A DNA stretch of 54,493 nt from Megamonas sp. UBA1799 (GTDB lineage Bacteria; Bacillota; Negativicutes; Selenomonadales; Selenomonadaceae): positions 1-54,493 of the forward strand of contig DCFR01000034.1 of NCBI GenBank assembly GCA_002319815.1. Reading direction: 5' to 3'. Made by a program: the position numbers and the translations under genes. The notes below the pieces were generated by a model. That model did not search any database and had not been told where the DNA came from. It saw only the letters and a list, made by a program, of their open reading frames with translations. How positions within the stretch are numbered: the first letter of the stretch is position 1; every line of letters starts with the position of its first letter. Of the stretch, positions 18,108-26,739 are shown piece after piece.

Positions 18108-19991
18108 TCACTGATCCTTTTCTGCCAGATATTTTTTTACCCGTTCGGCAATCTGTTCTGGCAATAAACCGCAAAGTTCCCAAAGTTCGCTTCGTTTTCC
18201 CTGGCTGATAAAAGCATCGGGAATGCCGATGCGCAAAAGCGGTACGTTCAGGCCTGCATCCACCAGAACTTCTGCTATGGCAGAACCAAATCCGCCGGCC
18301 AATACATTTTCTTCAACGGAGACCAAAAGCCGGACCTCACCGGCCATACGGCGCACCAGCTCGCTATCCAGCGGCTTAACGAAGCGCATATTAACCACTC
18401 GGGCCGCAATCCCCTCACCGGCCAGAGAAATTGCCGCTTTTGAAGCATTGTCAACCATACTGCCAATCGCCAAAAAAGCAATATCACCGCTATCGGCCAA
18501 CACCTCTGCCCGACCATAAGAGATCGGCTGGAAAGTCTGCTCTACCGTCACACCCAGACCGGATCCCCGCGGATACCGTATAGCTGCCGGTCCGGAAAGC
18601 TGCAGCGCGGATGCCAGCATCTGCCGCAGCTCATTTTCATCTTTTGGCGCCATAACCGTCATATTCGGCATATGACGCAGATAGGACAAATCAAACACAC
18701 CGTGATGCGTAGGCCCATCTTCGCCGACCAGGCCCGCCCGGTCAAGACAAAGAGTGACCGGAAGATCCTGCAGACAAACATCATGCAGCAGCTGGTCATA
18801 CGCCCGCTGCGCAAATGTAGAATACAGTGCAACGATCGGGCGTTTCCCGGCTGCAGCCATACCGGCTGCCAAGGTCACCGCATGCTCCTCGGCAATTCCC
18901 ACATCAAAATACCTGGCCGGATACCGATTGCCAAATTCTTTAAGGCCGGTTCCATCCGGCATGGCTGCCGTTATCGCAGTGATGTTCGGATTCACCGCAG
19001 CCAGATCCAGCAGCGCCTGTCCAAAAACCTTTGTATATGACGGCGGCGCCGACGCATCTTTCATCACTTGACCGGTAGCGATATCAAACTTTCCCACGCC
19101 ATGAAATTTATCAGGTTCCAGCTCAGCCGGCAGATAACCCCGCCCTTTTTTTGTACGGACATGCACCAAAATTGGACCGTCCAGCATCCGGACTTCACTG
19201 AATACTTCCCGTAAAAGCGTCAGATTATGCCCATCCAACGGCCCGATATAATTGAATCCCATCTCTTCAAAAAGACCGCCGGGCACTAATACCGAGCGGA
19301 CCCCATCCTTAATATAGCCCGCTGTCTTAAAAACTGTATCGCCAATCCGCGGAATGCTCTTTAATAAACCTTCCAGATCCTTCTTTGCCCGGTTATATTG
19401 CGGCGTGACCCGTATCCGTGACAAATACTCCGACATGGCGCCGACATTACAATCAATGCTCATCCCGTTATCATTGAGTATAACAATCAGATTTTTCCCC
19501 AAATCGCCGGCATGGTTCAGCGCTTCGAAAGCCTCCCCACCGGTCAGGGCACCGTCCCCGATCACCGCGATGATATGTTCGCCGCGCCCATCCAGATCCC
19601 TGGCAATTGCCATGCCCAAAGCGGCAGAAATTGAAGTACTGGCATGCCCGACGCCAAAAGCATCATACAAGGATTCATCCCGCCGGGGAAAGCCGGTAAT
19701 GCCGTCTTTTTGCCGCAGTGTTTGAAAGCGATCACGCCGTCCGGTAAGAATCTTGTGGGCATACGCTTGATGCCCAACGTCCCATACAACCTTGTCAACC
19801 GACAGATTGAACACGCTGTACAACGCCAATGTCAGCTCGATCGTCCCTAAACTTGGCGCCAAATGCCCGCCCGTCCGAGAAACGGTCTGAATAATAAATT
19901 CGCGCAGTTCGCCCGCCAACTGCGTGAGCTGCGGCACCGTAAGATTGCGCAGCTGCTCCGGACTATCAATCCGATTCAATAAATTCTCCAT
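18108..19991 (-). CDS. dxs: 1-deoxy-D-xylulose-5-phosphate synthase
   Basis: First step of the MEP isoprenoid pathway: pyruvate and glyceraldehyde 3-phosphate to DXP, with thiamine diphosphate. 627 residues, normal length. Visible: HQAYAHKILTGR, the thiamine-binding motif GDGALTGG with NDNGMSID 30 residues on, the catalytic Glu segment DVGIAEEHAVTLAAGMA, and the transketolase C-terminal domain. The gene follows ispA by 20 bases, so the two isoprenoid genes are coupled in one operon. The start follows GGGAGTAGACA. Confidence 0.98.
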   Translation of the reverse strand: MENLLNRIDSPEQLRNLTVPQLTQLAGELREFIIQTVSRTGGHLAPSLGTIELTLALYSVFNLSVDKVVWDVGHQAYAHKILTGRRDRFQTLRQKDGITGFPRRDESLYDAFGVGHASTSISAALGMAIARDLDGRGEHIIAVIGDGALTGGEAFEALNHAGDLGKNLIVILNDNGMSIDCNVGAMSEYLSRIRVTPQYNRAKKDLEGLLKSIPRIGDTVFKTAGYIKDGVRSVLVPGGLFEEMGFNYIGPLDGHNLTLLREVFSEVRMLDGPILVHVRTKKGRGYLPAELEPDKFHGVGKFDIATGQVMKDASAPPSYTKVFGQALLDLAAVNPNITAITAAMPDGTGLKEFGNRYPARYFDVGIAEEHAVTLAAGMAAAGKRPIVALYSTFAQRAYDQLLHDVCLQDLPVTLCLDRAGLVGEDGPTHHGVFDLSYLRHMPNMTVMAPKDENELRQMLASALQLSGPAAIRYPRGSGLGVTVEQTFQPISYGRAEVLADSGDIAFLAIGSMVDNASKAAISLAGEGIAARVVNMRFVKPLDSELVRRMAGEVRLLVSVEENVLAGGFGSAIAEVLVDAGLNVPLLRIGIPDAFISQGKRSELWELCGLLPEQIAERVKKYLAEKDQ

Positions 19992-20011
19992 TGTCTACTC
20001 CCATTCCTATA

Positions 20012-20890
20012 CTATTGATCGCGGGAAACCAGATATTGCACCAATTCGCGCAAAAATACCGCCTTGCCGCCAAACGGAGCGAGGGCCGCCGAAGCCTCGT
20101 CCACAGCTTCCTGCGCCAGCCGCCGCGCCTCAGGCAGTGAAGTCAATGTTACATAGGTTGATTTGTGATTGCGTACATCACTGCCGACCGGTTTGCCGAT
20201 CGTCGCTTCATCGCCTGTAACATCCAATATATCATCCGTAATCTGAAACGCCAGCCCAAACTGTTCAGCGTATCGTGTCAAAGCCGTCAACGCTTCATTG
20301 GAAGCGCCGGCCAAAAGCGCGCCCGAGCGGATCGCCGCCCGGAAAAGCGCCCCGGTTTTTCCCATATGCATCTGCCGCAGCCGTTTCATGTCAATTTGCT
20401 GATTTTCCGATTCAAGATCAATGGCCTGACCGCCTACCATACCATAAGGACCAGCCGCGATGCTCATCTCGTTGACAACCGCAAGCAGCGTCGCAGCCGA
20501 AGCCCCTGCCTGCCGCAGCATGACCTCAAACGCCATGGTCAGCAGCGCATCGCCGGCCAAAGTCGCCATCCCGGCGCCATAGACCTTGTGATTCGTCAAT
20601 TTGCCGCGCCGATAATCATCATTATCCATTGCCGGCAGATCGTCATGAATCAGCGAATATGTATGAATCATTTCAATCGCACAAGCCATCGGCAGATAAT
20701 CCTCGCCATGTCCGCCGACTGTTTCTGCTGCTGCCATCAGCAAGACCGGACGCAAACGTTTCCCTCCGGCCATCAGACTATACTGCATCGATGCCGCCAG
20801 GGTTTCATTCACTGCGGGGTTCTTTCGCAGTTCCTTCTGCAATGCCGCCTCAACGAGCTGGCGTTTTTCTGCCCATTCCTCTTTTAGCAT
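20012..20890 (-). CDS. ispA: Farnesyl/geranyl diphosphate synthase
   Basis: Head-to-tail prenyl transferase making C15 (possibly C10/C20) diphosphates for undecaprenol and quinone synthesis. 292 residues. The first Asp-rich motif is DDLPAMDNDDYRRG (DDxxxxD type, as in bacterial short-chain enzymes) and the second is DDILDVTGD. GGKRLRPVLL and the KTG segment GKTGALFRAA are also present. It lies between xseB and dxs in the conserved order. Chain length is inferred from the family, not proved by sequence. Confidence 0.95.
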   Translation of the reverse strand: MLKEEWAEKRQLVEAALQKELRKNPAVNETLAASMQYSLMAGGKRLRPVLLMAAAETVGGHGEDYLPMACAIEMIHTYSLIHDDLPAMDNDDYRRGKLTNHKVYGAGMATLAGDALLTMAFEVMLRQAGASAATLLAVVNEMSIAAGPYGMVGGQAIDLESENQQIDMKRLRQMHMGKTGALFRAAIRSGALLAGASNEALTALTRYAEQFGLAFQITDDILDVTGDEATIGKPVGSDVRNHKSTYVTLTSLPEARRLAQEAVDEASAALAPFGGKAVFLRELVQYLVSRDQ

Positions 20891-20893
20891 CGC

Positions 20894-21133
20894 TCAATCT
20901 CCTTCAATTTTAAGTTCCAGCTCCTGAACCTCATCATGTTCATCTTTAATCATAATATCCATTGTCTTTTCCGCACGGTCTAGTGCTTTCAGACATTTCT
21001 GGGAAAGCGTGACTCCTTGGCCGTAGTTTTCCATCAGCTCGGCCAGCGTCAATTCGCCATTTTCCATCGCATCGACAATTTTTTCCAGCGCTGTCAGCGC
21101 TTCTTCAAAAGAAGGCTCCTTTTTTACTGCCAT
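20894..21133 (-). CDS. xseB: Exodeoxyribonuclease VII small subunit
   Basis: 79 residues from the ATG at 21133 (MAVKKEPSFEEAL). A longer frame to 21187 overlaps xseA and has no support. The protein is the helical XseB hairpin with the family pattern FEEALTALEKIVDAMENGELTLAELMENYGQG and a second helix with QKCLKALDRAE. It binds in several copies to XseA to form the single-strand nuclease ExoVII. It starts one base after the xseA stop; its site (GGAGGTCAGG) lies within the end of xseA. Confidence 0.95.
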   Translation of the reverse strand: MAVKKEPSFEEALTALEKIVDAMENGELTLAELMENYGQGVTLSQKCLKALDRAEKTMDIMIKDEHDEVQELELKIEGD

Positions 21134-21134
21134 T

Positions 21135-22340
21135 TTATACCTGACCTCCCTTATGCACCGATGTAACTTGTGCCTGGAACTGACCATCAGCCAGCGTTAC
21201 CCCGATCAAATCACCTGTCTGCACCTGCCGAATACTATGCAGAACGCCCTGCGAATCTTCCACGATACCATAGCCTCGCCGCAAAACCCGCAGAGGATTC
21301 AATAATTCCAAACGTTCCATCTGGAGCCGGCACTGCTGCTTGCGCTCCGACACGGCAGCCTGTATCAACTGCTGCAGTTTTCCCGCCGCCATATCCAGCC
21401 GTTGCCGGCGCGGTGCCAAAAACGACTGCGGCATTTTCATCACCGGACGATTCAGACAAGCGAGCAGGCGGCTGCGCTTTTCAGTCAGCAGCCGAGACCG
21501 CGCGCCTTCCATTCGGGAACACAGACCAGTCACATGACGCCGGAACTCTGCCATATCGGGCACCGCCAGTTCTGCCGCCTGCGATGGCGTTGCCGCCCGG
21601 ACATCCGCCGCAAAATCCGCCAGCGTATAATCAGTCTCATGCCCGACTGCCGAAATCACCGGAATCCGGGAAGCATAAATAGCCCGGGCGACCGGCTCCT
21701 CATTAAATGCCCACAAATCCTCAGCCGATCCACCGCCGCGCCCGACAATCAGCACATCCACCGGATAATGCGCATTGAAAAAAGCAATAGCAGCGGCCAC
21801 TTGGCCGGCCGAATCCTCGCCCTGTACCTGTACCGGGCAGAGAACCAGCTGCACCGAAGGATCGCGCCGCTTGGCAACATGGTAAATATCCCGCAGCACT
21901 GCTCCGGAAATCGAAGTTACCACCCCAATTTTTCGAGGAAAAACCGGTAAAGGTTTTTTATGTGCTTCGGCAAACAACCCCTCCGCCGTCAGCCGGACTT
22001 TCAGCTGCTCCAGCGCAACCGCCCGTTCCCCGGCACCTTCCGGCCACAAATTATCCACATACAGCTGATAAACCCCATCCCGCTCATAAACCGATAAACT
22101 GCCCGCAGCAACAACCTTCATGCCATTGGCCGGCAAAAATTGCAAGGCTTGCGCCCGGCTGCGGAACATCACACATTTCAAACTGGAAGCCGCATCCTTC
22201 AACGTAAAATAGCAATGCCCGGAAGTATATTTTTTAAAATTAGAGATTTCACCGCGGATCTGTATGCCCTGCAGTAAATCCTCATGATCCAACAAGCCCT
22301 TAATATATTTTGTTACATCGCTTACACTATGGACCGCCAC
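21135..22340 (-). CDS. xseA: Exodeoxyribonuclease VII large subunit
   Basis: Catalytic subunit of ExoVII, degrading single-stranded DNA to oligonucleotides. 401 residues. An N-terminal OB-fold is seen with IRGEISNFKKYTSGHCYFTLKD, then the nuclease core with the segments GVVTSISGAVLRDI, VDVLIVGRGGGSAEDLWAFN and ISAVGHETDYTLADFAADVRAATPSQAAE, a helical stretch, and a C-terminal tail. The start is GTG with GGGGGA 7 bases upstream. The nusB terminator lies just before it, leaving about 25 bases, so its own promoter is not obvious; it may depend on read-through or on a promoter inside nusB. folD, which often sits between nusB and xseA, is absent here. Confidence 0.97.
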   Translation of the reverse strand: MAVHSVSDVTKYIKGLLDHEDLLQGIQIRGEISNFKKYTSGHCYFTLKDAASSLKCVMFRSRAQALQFLPANGMKVVAAGSLSVYERDGVYQLYVDNLWPEGAGERAVALEQLKVRLTAEGLFAEAHKKPLPVFPRKIGVVTSISGAVLRDIYHVAKRRDPSVQLVLCPVQVQGEDSAGQVAAAIAFFNAHYPVDVLIVGRGGGSAEDLWAFNEEPVARAIYASRIPVISAVGHETDYTLADFAADVRAATPSQAAELAVPDMAEFRRHVTGLCSRMEGARSRLLTEKRSRLLACLNRPVMKMPQSFLAPRRQRLDMAAGKLQQLIQAAVSERKQQCRLQMERLELLNPLRVLRRGYGIVEDSQGVLHSIRQVQTGDLIGVTLADGQFQAQVTSVHKGGQV

Positions 22341-22365
22341 ATTCGTTCCCCCATACTAAGATAAG

Positions 22366-22391
22366 AAAAAAAGCCAGACTATGCGCCTGGC
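22366..22391 (-). terminator. Terminator after nusB
   Basis: Minus-strand GCCAG/CTGGC stem with a 9-base loop, followed by seven T. It is 14 bases after the nusB stop. The five-pair stem is short, so termination could be partial and allow read-through into xseA. Confidence 0.7.
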
Positions 22392-22404
22392 AATATTACT
22401 TTCC

Positions 22405-22830
22405 TTATGCTTCAACCATTGCGCCCAGAATGCCATTTACAAAACGGCTGGAATCATCCGTTCCAAATTTTTTTGCCAGTTCGACCGCTTCGTTGATGAC
22501 AATCCCAGGAGTAACCTCCTGTACGCCAAACTTCATCTCATAAATTGCAATCCGCAAAATATTCCGATCAGTGCCAGACATGCGCTCGATCTTCCAATCA
22601 TGAGAATGCGCCGCAATCGCCTCGTCAATCTCAGCTTTATGCTCCCGAACGCCGCCAACAAGATCACGGGCAAAACCACGATCAAATTCCGGCAGAGACT
22701 CCCCCTCACTCCAAGCCGCTGTCAAGGCTGTCTCCGCAATTTCTTCCTGCTGGCTGTCTGTTTCCGGCCGATTGATTTCCAACTGAAAAAGGGCCTGCAT
22801 GGCAACTTCTCTTGCCCGTCTCCGACTCAT
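22405..22830 (-). CDS. nusB: Transcription antitermination factor NusB
   Basis: 141-residue NusB; with NusE (S10) it binds boxA in rRNA leaders and supports antitermination of rRNA operons. It starts RRRAREVAMQALFQLE, matching the family, and has the C-terminal pattern LRIAIYEMKFGVQEVTPGIVINEAVELAKKFGTDDSSRFVNGILG. It follows the DUF2273 gene by about 20 bases in the Asp23 operon. Confidence 0.97.
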   Translation of the reverse strand: MSRRRAREVAMQALFQLEINRPETDSQQEEIAETALTAAWSEGESLPEFDRGFARDLVGGVREHKAEIDEAIAAHSHDWKIERMSGTDRNILRIAIYEMKFGVQEVTPGIVINEAVELAKKFGTDDSSRFVNGILGAMVEA

Positions 22831-22851
22831 AAAAACCTTCCTTTATTTTTC

Positions 22852-23094
22852 TTATTTCCAACGGTGAAACTCGTTAAATTTAAAATTTCGCAGGTTCTGC
22901 AGGACATCTTCGCCCCGATCCACCTTCATCCCAATCCAAAGCCCAATCAGCACGCAGAATACGACAAAAAATGTGCGCCAAAAACCAAACAGCAGCATGG
23001 AAACGGACAAAATGAACCCCAGGATTGCCCCGAGCGACTGCCCACGGTGCTCCTGCCAGGCGGTCCTGAGCAATTTTTCTATTGCTTGCTTCAT
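22852..23094 (-). CDS. DUF2273 small membrane protein
   Basis: Short protein with two adjoining hydrophobic segments separated by a WR pair (about residues 22-55 in GAILGFILSVSMLLFGFW and VVFCVLIGLWIGM), then GEDVLQNL. This is the DUF2273 family, nearly always next to asp23/amaP; its role in the envelope stress module is unknown. Start: the ATG at 23094 has GGTGG 8 bases upstream (80 residues); a GTG at 23106 would add four residues but stands immediately behind the same motif. Confidence 0.85.
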   Translation of the reverse strand: MKQAIEKLLRTAWQEHRGQSLGAILGFILSVSMLLFGFWRTFFVVFCVLIGLWIGMKVDRGEDVLQNLRNFKFNEFHRWK

Positions 23095-23112
23095 CTTCTC
23101 GTCCACCGCCCG

Positions 23113-23682
23113 TCAGACAACCCGCTGTTTTTTTGCGACAGCAGCATTGGAAATATCGGTTACGGAAATACGAATCTCAAAAGACGGAATACCGATCACC
23201 TGCGTCATATGTTGACCGATTGCCGCCCGAATAGCATCAGACACACGGGCGACATTCTGTTCCTGCCCCAGAGACGCCTTTACATCCAGACGCACCCGGC
23301 CGGAACCATCCGCCTGTTTTTCAGACGTAACCTCCACCTTGGCTTCGCGAACGCCGGAAATCATGCGGGCTGTTTTCTCCGCCATATTTTTAACAGCTTC
23401 AACCGCAACTCTGACCTCGCCGGAACTCCCCTGCACCAGAATTACTTCTTTGTCCTGATGAACGTGCGAACTACTGCTGATACTGCAGCCCAGCAAGTGA
23501 ATACTCCATAAGAATACTACGACTGCTACGGCTATTGTTTCCCAGCGGGATAAAATAAATCGCAGCTCATTTACAATCACATATTCCGGCACCAACTGCA
23601 GACAAAGGCTCACTGCTCCTAGTGACAGAACAGCAATCGCCAATGCATAAAGGAACAGCAAAAAACGATTGATGTACCCCAT
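23113..23682 (-). CDS. amaP: Alkaline shock response membrane anchor protein AmaP
   Basis: 189 residues from the ATG at 23682 (MGYINRFLLF), chosen because AAAGAGG stands 8 bases upstream; the frame extends to 23781 without a site and overlaps asp23. Two N-terminal membrane segments (about 5-35 and 50-75) are followed by a cytoplasmic Asp23-like domain. In Staphylococcus aureus AmaP tethers Asp23 to the membrane. Part of the asp23-amaP-DUF2273 set, lying 19 bases after asp23. Confidence 0.9.
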   Translation of the reverse strand: MGYINRFLLFLYALAIAVLSLGAVSLCLQLVPEYVIVNELRFILSRWETIAVAVVVFLWSIHLLGCSISSSSHVHQDKEVILVQGSSGEVRVAVEAVKNMAEKTARMISGVREAKVEVTSEKQADGSGRVRLDVKASLGQEQNVARVSDAIRAAIGQHMTQVIGIPSFEIRISVTDISNAAVAKKQRVV

Positions 23683-23701
23683 AAACGCGCCTCTTTCCGG
23701 C

Positions 23702-24106
23702 TCAGCGGACCCGAACCTCTTCTTCCTTGCCCTCTTCATCCGGGAAGCCGACTCCCTGGACATGAATATTGACTTCGACAACGGATAATCCCGTCATCGT
23801 CTCAATCGCCTGTTTGACATTTTCCTGCACGGCCAGCGCAATATCCGGGATGCGCACGCCGTACTTGACAATAATATATAAATCGACGGCCGCTTCTTTT
23901 TCGCCCACTTCAACCTTGACGCCCTTGGCAAAATTTTTCTTGCCCAGCATTTCGGCAATGCCGCCGACCAATCCACCGCTCATGCCGGCGATACCGTCAA
24001 TCTCCGTTGCCGCCAGACCGGCAATGATGCTGACCACTTCGTCAGCAATACGAATTGCACCCAGCGTACCGCTCTTCTTGTCCAAAACCTTTGTTTCCTT
24101 TTCCAT
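23702..24106 (-). CDS. Asp23/Gls24 family envelope stress protein
   Basis: 134 residues; the Asp23 domain is seen with GAIRIADEVVSIIAGLAATEIDGIAGM and AVDLYIIVKYGVRIPDIALAVQENVKQAIE, followed by the family ending VNIHVQGV. Members are abundant proteins linked to cell-envelope homeostasis. It is the first gene of a four-gene operon with a clear promoter (24172-24200) and a strong ribosome binding site (GGGAGG). The acidic tail EEGKEEEVRVR is the only unusual part. Confidence 0.93.
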   Translation of the reverse strand: MEKETKVLDKKSGTLGAIRIADEVVSIIAGLAATEIDGIAGMSGGLVGGIAEMLGKKNFAKGVKVEVGEKEAAVDLYIIVKYGVRIPDIALAVQENVKQAIETMTGLSVVEVNIHVQGVGFPDEEGKEEEVRVR

Positions 24107-24171
24107 ATAAAAACCTCCCTCATATTTATATATTTTACCGGCTTATACTCACATACCTGATAGATAAGCTA

Positions 24172-24200
24172 ATTATAGCAAACTATCTGGAAACATACAA
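24172..24200 (-). promoter_or_regulatory. Promoter of the asp23-amaP-DUF2273-nusB operon
   Basis: Minus-strand TTGTAT (24195-24200), 17-bp spacer, TATAAT (24172-24177), with a TGC just before it (extended -10). Transcription would start near 24165, leaving a leader of about 60 bases. Confidence 0.75.
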
Positions 24201-24267
24201 TCATCTTTGTATAAATATGAATTCGGCGCATAAAGAACAAATCCTTCCAAAAGAAAATTTTTTGCCG

Positions 24268-24304
24268 AAAAAAAGAAAAAGGACGCCGCCCGAGCGGCAT
24301 CCTT
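24268..24304 (-). terminator. Terminator after efp
   Basis: Minus-strand stem of 11 pairs (AAGGATGCCGC with GCGGCGTCCTT), loop TCGG, followed by a T-rich tract. It sits about 17 bases after the efp stop, ending the mltG-to-efp run. Confidence 0.9.
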
Positions 24305-24320
24305 CCAGTTTACTCACAGA

Positions 24321-24878
24321 TTATGCACGTTCAATATAATTGCCCGTACGGGTATCAATACGAAGGACATCGCTTTCATTAACGAAAAGCGGCACCCGAA
24401 CTTCATAGCCCGTTTCTACTTTGGCCATTTTCGTAGCACCCGTAGCCGTATTGCCTTTTACGCTTGGTTCGCATTCAATGACCTTCAGCGTGACTGCATT
24501 CGGCAGATTAATACCAATGATCCGCCCCTTAAACGTCTGCAGGCAGACTTCCATCTCTTCCTTCAGATAATGCAGGGCATCGCCCAGCTGTTCTTTATTA
24601 AGTTCCATCTGCTCATACGATTCCAGATCCATAAACGTATACATGCCATCGGATTCATATAAATACTGCATATTACGCGTCTCCAGATGTGCTGCCGGCA
24701 TTTTCTCATTTGGGTTAAATGTGCGCTCAATGACGGCCCCGGTCTCTACATTCTTAATCTTGGTGCGGACAAAAGCGGCACCCTTACCTGGTTTGACATG
24801 CTGGAAATCAACAATCTGCCATACCCCATTGTCAATCTCAATGGTAAGTCCTGTCCGGAAATCTGTGCTTGAAATCAT
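24321..24878 (-). CDS. efp: Elongation factor P
   Basis: 185-residue EF-P, which rescues ribosomes stalled on proline runs. The three-domain fold is visible (KOW-like N-domain, then two OB domains ending with DVLRIDTRTGNYIERA). The modifiable tip lysine is in PGKG at residue 32, as in the Bacillus-type EF-P; no epmA/epmB-type modification genes occur in the window, so the modification, if any, is unknown. It follows pepP by 20 bases, a conserved pairing in Firmicutes, and carries the terminator of the operon. Confidence 0.97.
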   Translation of the reverse strand: MISSTDFRTGLTIEIDNGVWQIVDFQHVKPGKGAAFVRTKIKNVETGAVIERTFNPNEKMPAAHLETRNMQYLYESDGMYTFMDLESYEQMELNKEQLGDALHYLKEEMEVCLQTFKGRIIGINLPNAVTLKVIECEPSVKGNTATGATKMAKVETGYEVRVPLFVNESDVLRIDTRTGNYIERA

Positions 24879-24898
24879 GAAATTTCGCTCCTTATACT

Positions 24899-25972
24899 TT
24901 ATAAAATTTCTATAAACTGTTTACTGCTGCGCGTCAGCGGCACGCCGCCCGCTGCAGTAATCAAAACAGTATCCTCAATACGCAAACCGCCCCACCCTGG
25001 CAGATATACTCCCGGTTCAACCGTGATCAGCATACCCGGCGCCAGCGACTCACAGGTGCTGGATGGCGACAACCGCGGTTCTTCATGAATTTCCAGTCCC
25101 AGACTGTGCCCCAGTCCATGCCCAAAATTCTTTTCATAACCGGCTGCTGACAGCTGATCCCGAACCGCCTTATCCATGGATTTTCCCGAAACACCTGGCT
25201 GTACCAGCTTTACGCCCAACAGTTGTGCCTGCAGTACCGTATCATAAAGCGCCCGATGCGATGCATCAGCGTGCCCGACGCAAACCGTACGCGTGATATC
25301 CGAATGATACCCTTTGTAAACAGCACCATAGTCCATTGTAACAAATTCTCCGTCAACAATCAACTTTTCCGTCGCAATTCCATGCGGCAGACTGCCTCGC
25401 ACCCCGGAAGCCACAATGGTAGTAAAAGCCGGCCGCTCGGAACCCAAAGAGCGCATAACGGTTTCCAACCGTGCTGCCACTTCATTCTCCGACTTTCCCG
25501 GCCGGATAAACTTTACAATATCTTCAAAAGCCGCGTCACTGATCGCCACGGCTTTTTGAATACACGCCAGTTCTTCGTCTTCCTTTATGACCCGCAATGG
25601 ACTGAGATTCAGCGCCGTTTGAAAGGAGCTGCCGGTTAAAAGAGCAGACAGTTTAGAATAATCATCATAGAGCAAAGCATTGCCTTCAAAAGCAATCTTT
25701 TTCCAGCCTGCCTTTTGAATGCACTCGGCTGTTTTTTTCAGCAAGCCCTGCTGCTGCTCGACAATCTCAAATAAAGGGGCCTGTGCTGCCGCCTGTTCCA
25801 TATACCGAAAATCCGTAATCAGGATTGCCCGGTCCTTAGCTACCAACAGCAAAGTGTCATCCCCGCGGAATCCGCTGAAATAATGCAGATTCACTTCTTT
25901 ATTGATGACAACGACGTCTACATCCCGTTCTGCTAAAAAAGCGCGCAAATGCGCCAAACGTTCTGGAATCAT
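24899..25972 (-). CDS. pepP: Xaa-Pro aminopeptidase/prolidase family (M24B)
   Basis: 357-residue metallopeptidase that removes or cleaves next to proline. N-terminal creatinase-like domain up to about residue 125, then the pita-bread catalytic domain with the metal ligands in MDYGAVYKGYHSDITR (two Asp), GHGLGHSLGLEIHE (His), TVEPGVY (Glu) and LRIEDTV (Glu). It might be a YqhT-like Xaa-Pro peptidase; dipeptidase versus aminopeptidase use cannot be settled here. The start ATG overlaps the aroQ TGA (ATGA), a tight coupling, and it is followed by efp, both usual in Firmicutes. Confidence 0.92.
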   Translation of the reverse strand: MIPERLAHLRAFLAERDVDVVVINKEVNLHYFSGFRGDDTLLLVAKDRAILITDFRYMEQAAAQAPLFEIVEQQQGLLKKTAECIQKAGWKKIAFEGNALLYDDYSKLSALLTGSSFQTALNLSPLRVIKEDEELACIQKAVAISDAAFEDIVKFIRPGKSENEVAARLETVMRSLGSERPAFTTIVASGVRGSLPHGIATEKLIVDGEFVTMDYGAVYKGYHSDITRTVCVGHADASHRALYDTVLQAQLLGVKLVQPGVSGKSMDKAVRDQLSAAGYEKNFGHGLGHSLGLEIHEEPRLSPSSTCESLAPGMLITVEPGVYLPGWGGLRIEDTVLITAAGGVPLTRSSKQFIEIL

Positions 25973-26418
25973 TTTGCCGCCTCCTCAAAACGGCGAATAA
26001 CGATTCCCAGCGCAGCCATATAACTATCCATGCCAAAACCGCAGATCTGTCCCTGTACCACCGGTGAAATCACCGAATGATGACGAAATTCCTCCCGCTG
26101 ATAAATATTGGAAAGATGCACCTCGATCACCGGAACGGTGACAGCGGCAATCGCATCCCGAATGGCAATGCTGTAATGGGTAAAGGCCGCCGCATTTAAA
26201 ATAATAAAATTGCAGCCGTTGCCGGCTGCCTGCTGAATGGCATCCACCAGTACCCCTTCATGATTGGACTGCAGAAAATCGATCGCAATACCGGCCTTTT
26301 GAGCCCGCTCGGCCAGACGCTGATTGATGTCCGCTAAAGTCGTTCGCCCATAAATTTCCGGCTCTCTGGTCCCTAATAAATTTAAATTTGGTCCATGTAA
26401 AACCAACACTTTCTTCAT
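25969..26418 (-). CDS. aroQ: Type II 3-dehydroquinate dehydratase
   Basis: Third step of the shikimate pathway, dehydrating 3-dehydroquinate. 149 residues from the ATG at 26418 (GGGGG 7 bases upstream); a TTG one codon earlier is less likely. Hallmarks: GPNLNLLGTREPEIYG, with the catalytic Tyr at 23, NAAAFTHYSIAIRDA, and EVHLSNIYQREEFRHHSVIS with the conserved His. No other aromatic pathway gene lies beside it. The gene ends coupled to pepP. Confidence 0.96.
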   Translation of the reverse strand: MKKVLVLHGPNLNLLGTREPEIYGRTTLADINQRLAERAQKAGIAIDFLQSNHEGVLVDAIQQAAGNGCNFIILNAAAFTHYSIAIRDAIAAVTVPVIEVHLSNIYQREEFRHHSVISPVVQGQICGFGMDSYMAALGIVIRRFEEAAK

Positions 26419-26438
26419 CAAAAATCCCCCTCCCAGAC

Positions 26439-26711
26439 CTACTTCCGTATAGAAAATCCCCGTTCTCCGGCAAGCGGCAGCTGCTCTGTCAGCTCCAGCG
26501 TTTCCACCCGAATCAAAGCGCGGCCAGCCCGCAATGCCGTCTGCAGAACAGCCAGTTTATTCGGCGGCCCCTGAATTTCCATTTTCACGGTCCCATCCGG
26601 CTGATTCTGCACCCAGCCGGTAATCCCAAGCCTTTGTGCCCGCTGCTGGACAAAATAACGAAAGCCTACGCCCTGCACCCGGCCGGAAACCTGTCCGGCA
26701 TATCGTAGCAT
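26439..26711 (-). CDS. Acylphosphatase
   Basis: A 90-residue enzyme that hydrolyses acyl phosphates. Catalytic Arg 18 lies in GRVQGVGFR and Asn 36 in GWVQNQPDG; the usual MEIQGP and fold length are present. Start: the ATG at 26711 (MLRYAG) fits the family, but a TTG at 26717 has the better-spaced GGAAGGA and may be used, giving two more residues. The very long frame to 26846 runs into the trhP stop region and is not supported. It sits between trhP and aroQ; its metabolic partner is not evident. Confidence 0.92.
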   Translation of the reverse strand: MLRYAGQVSGRVQGVGFRYFVQQRAQRLGITGWVQNQPDGTVKMEIQGPPNKLAVLQTALRAGRALIRVETLELTEQLPLAGERGFSIRK

Positions 26712-26739
26712 TGACAAAAGAATCCTTCCTTTCGCATCC

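Noticed and set aside
22381..23511. Long plus-strand open frame (376 codons) over nusB, DUF2273 and amaP
   Set aside because: Spans several real genes and their gaps antisense; residue composition is unlike a protein.
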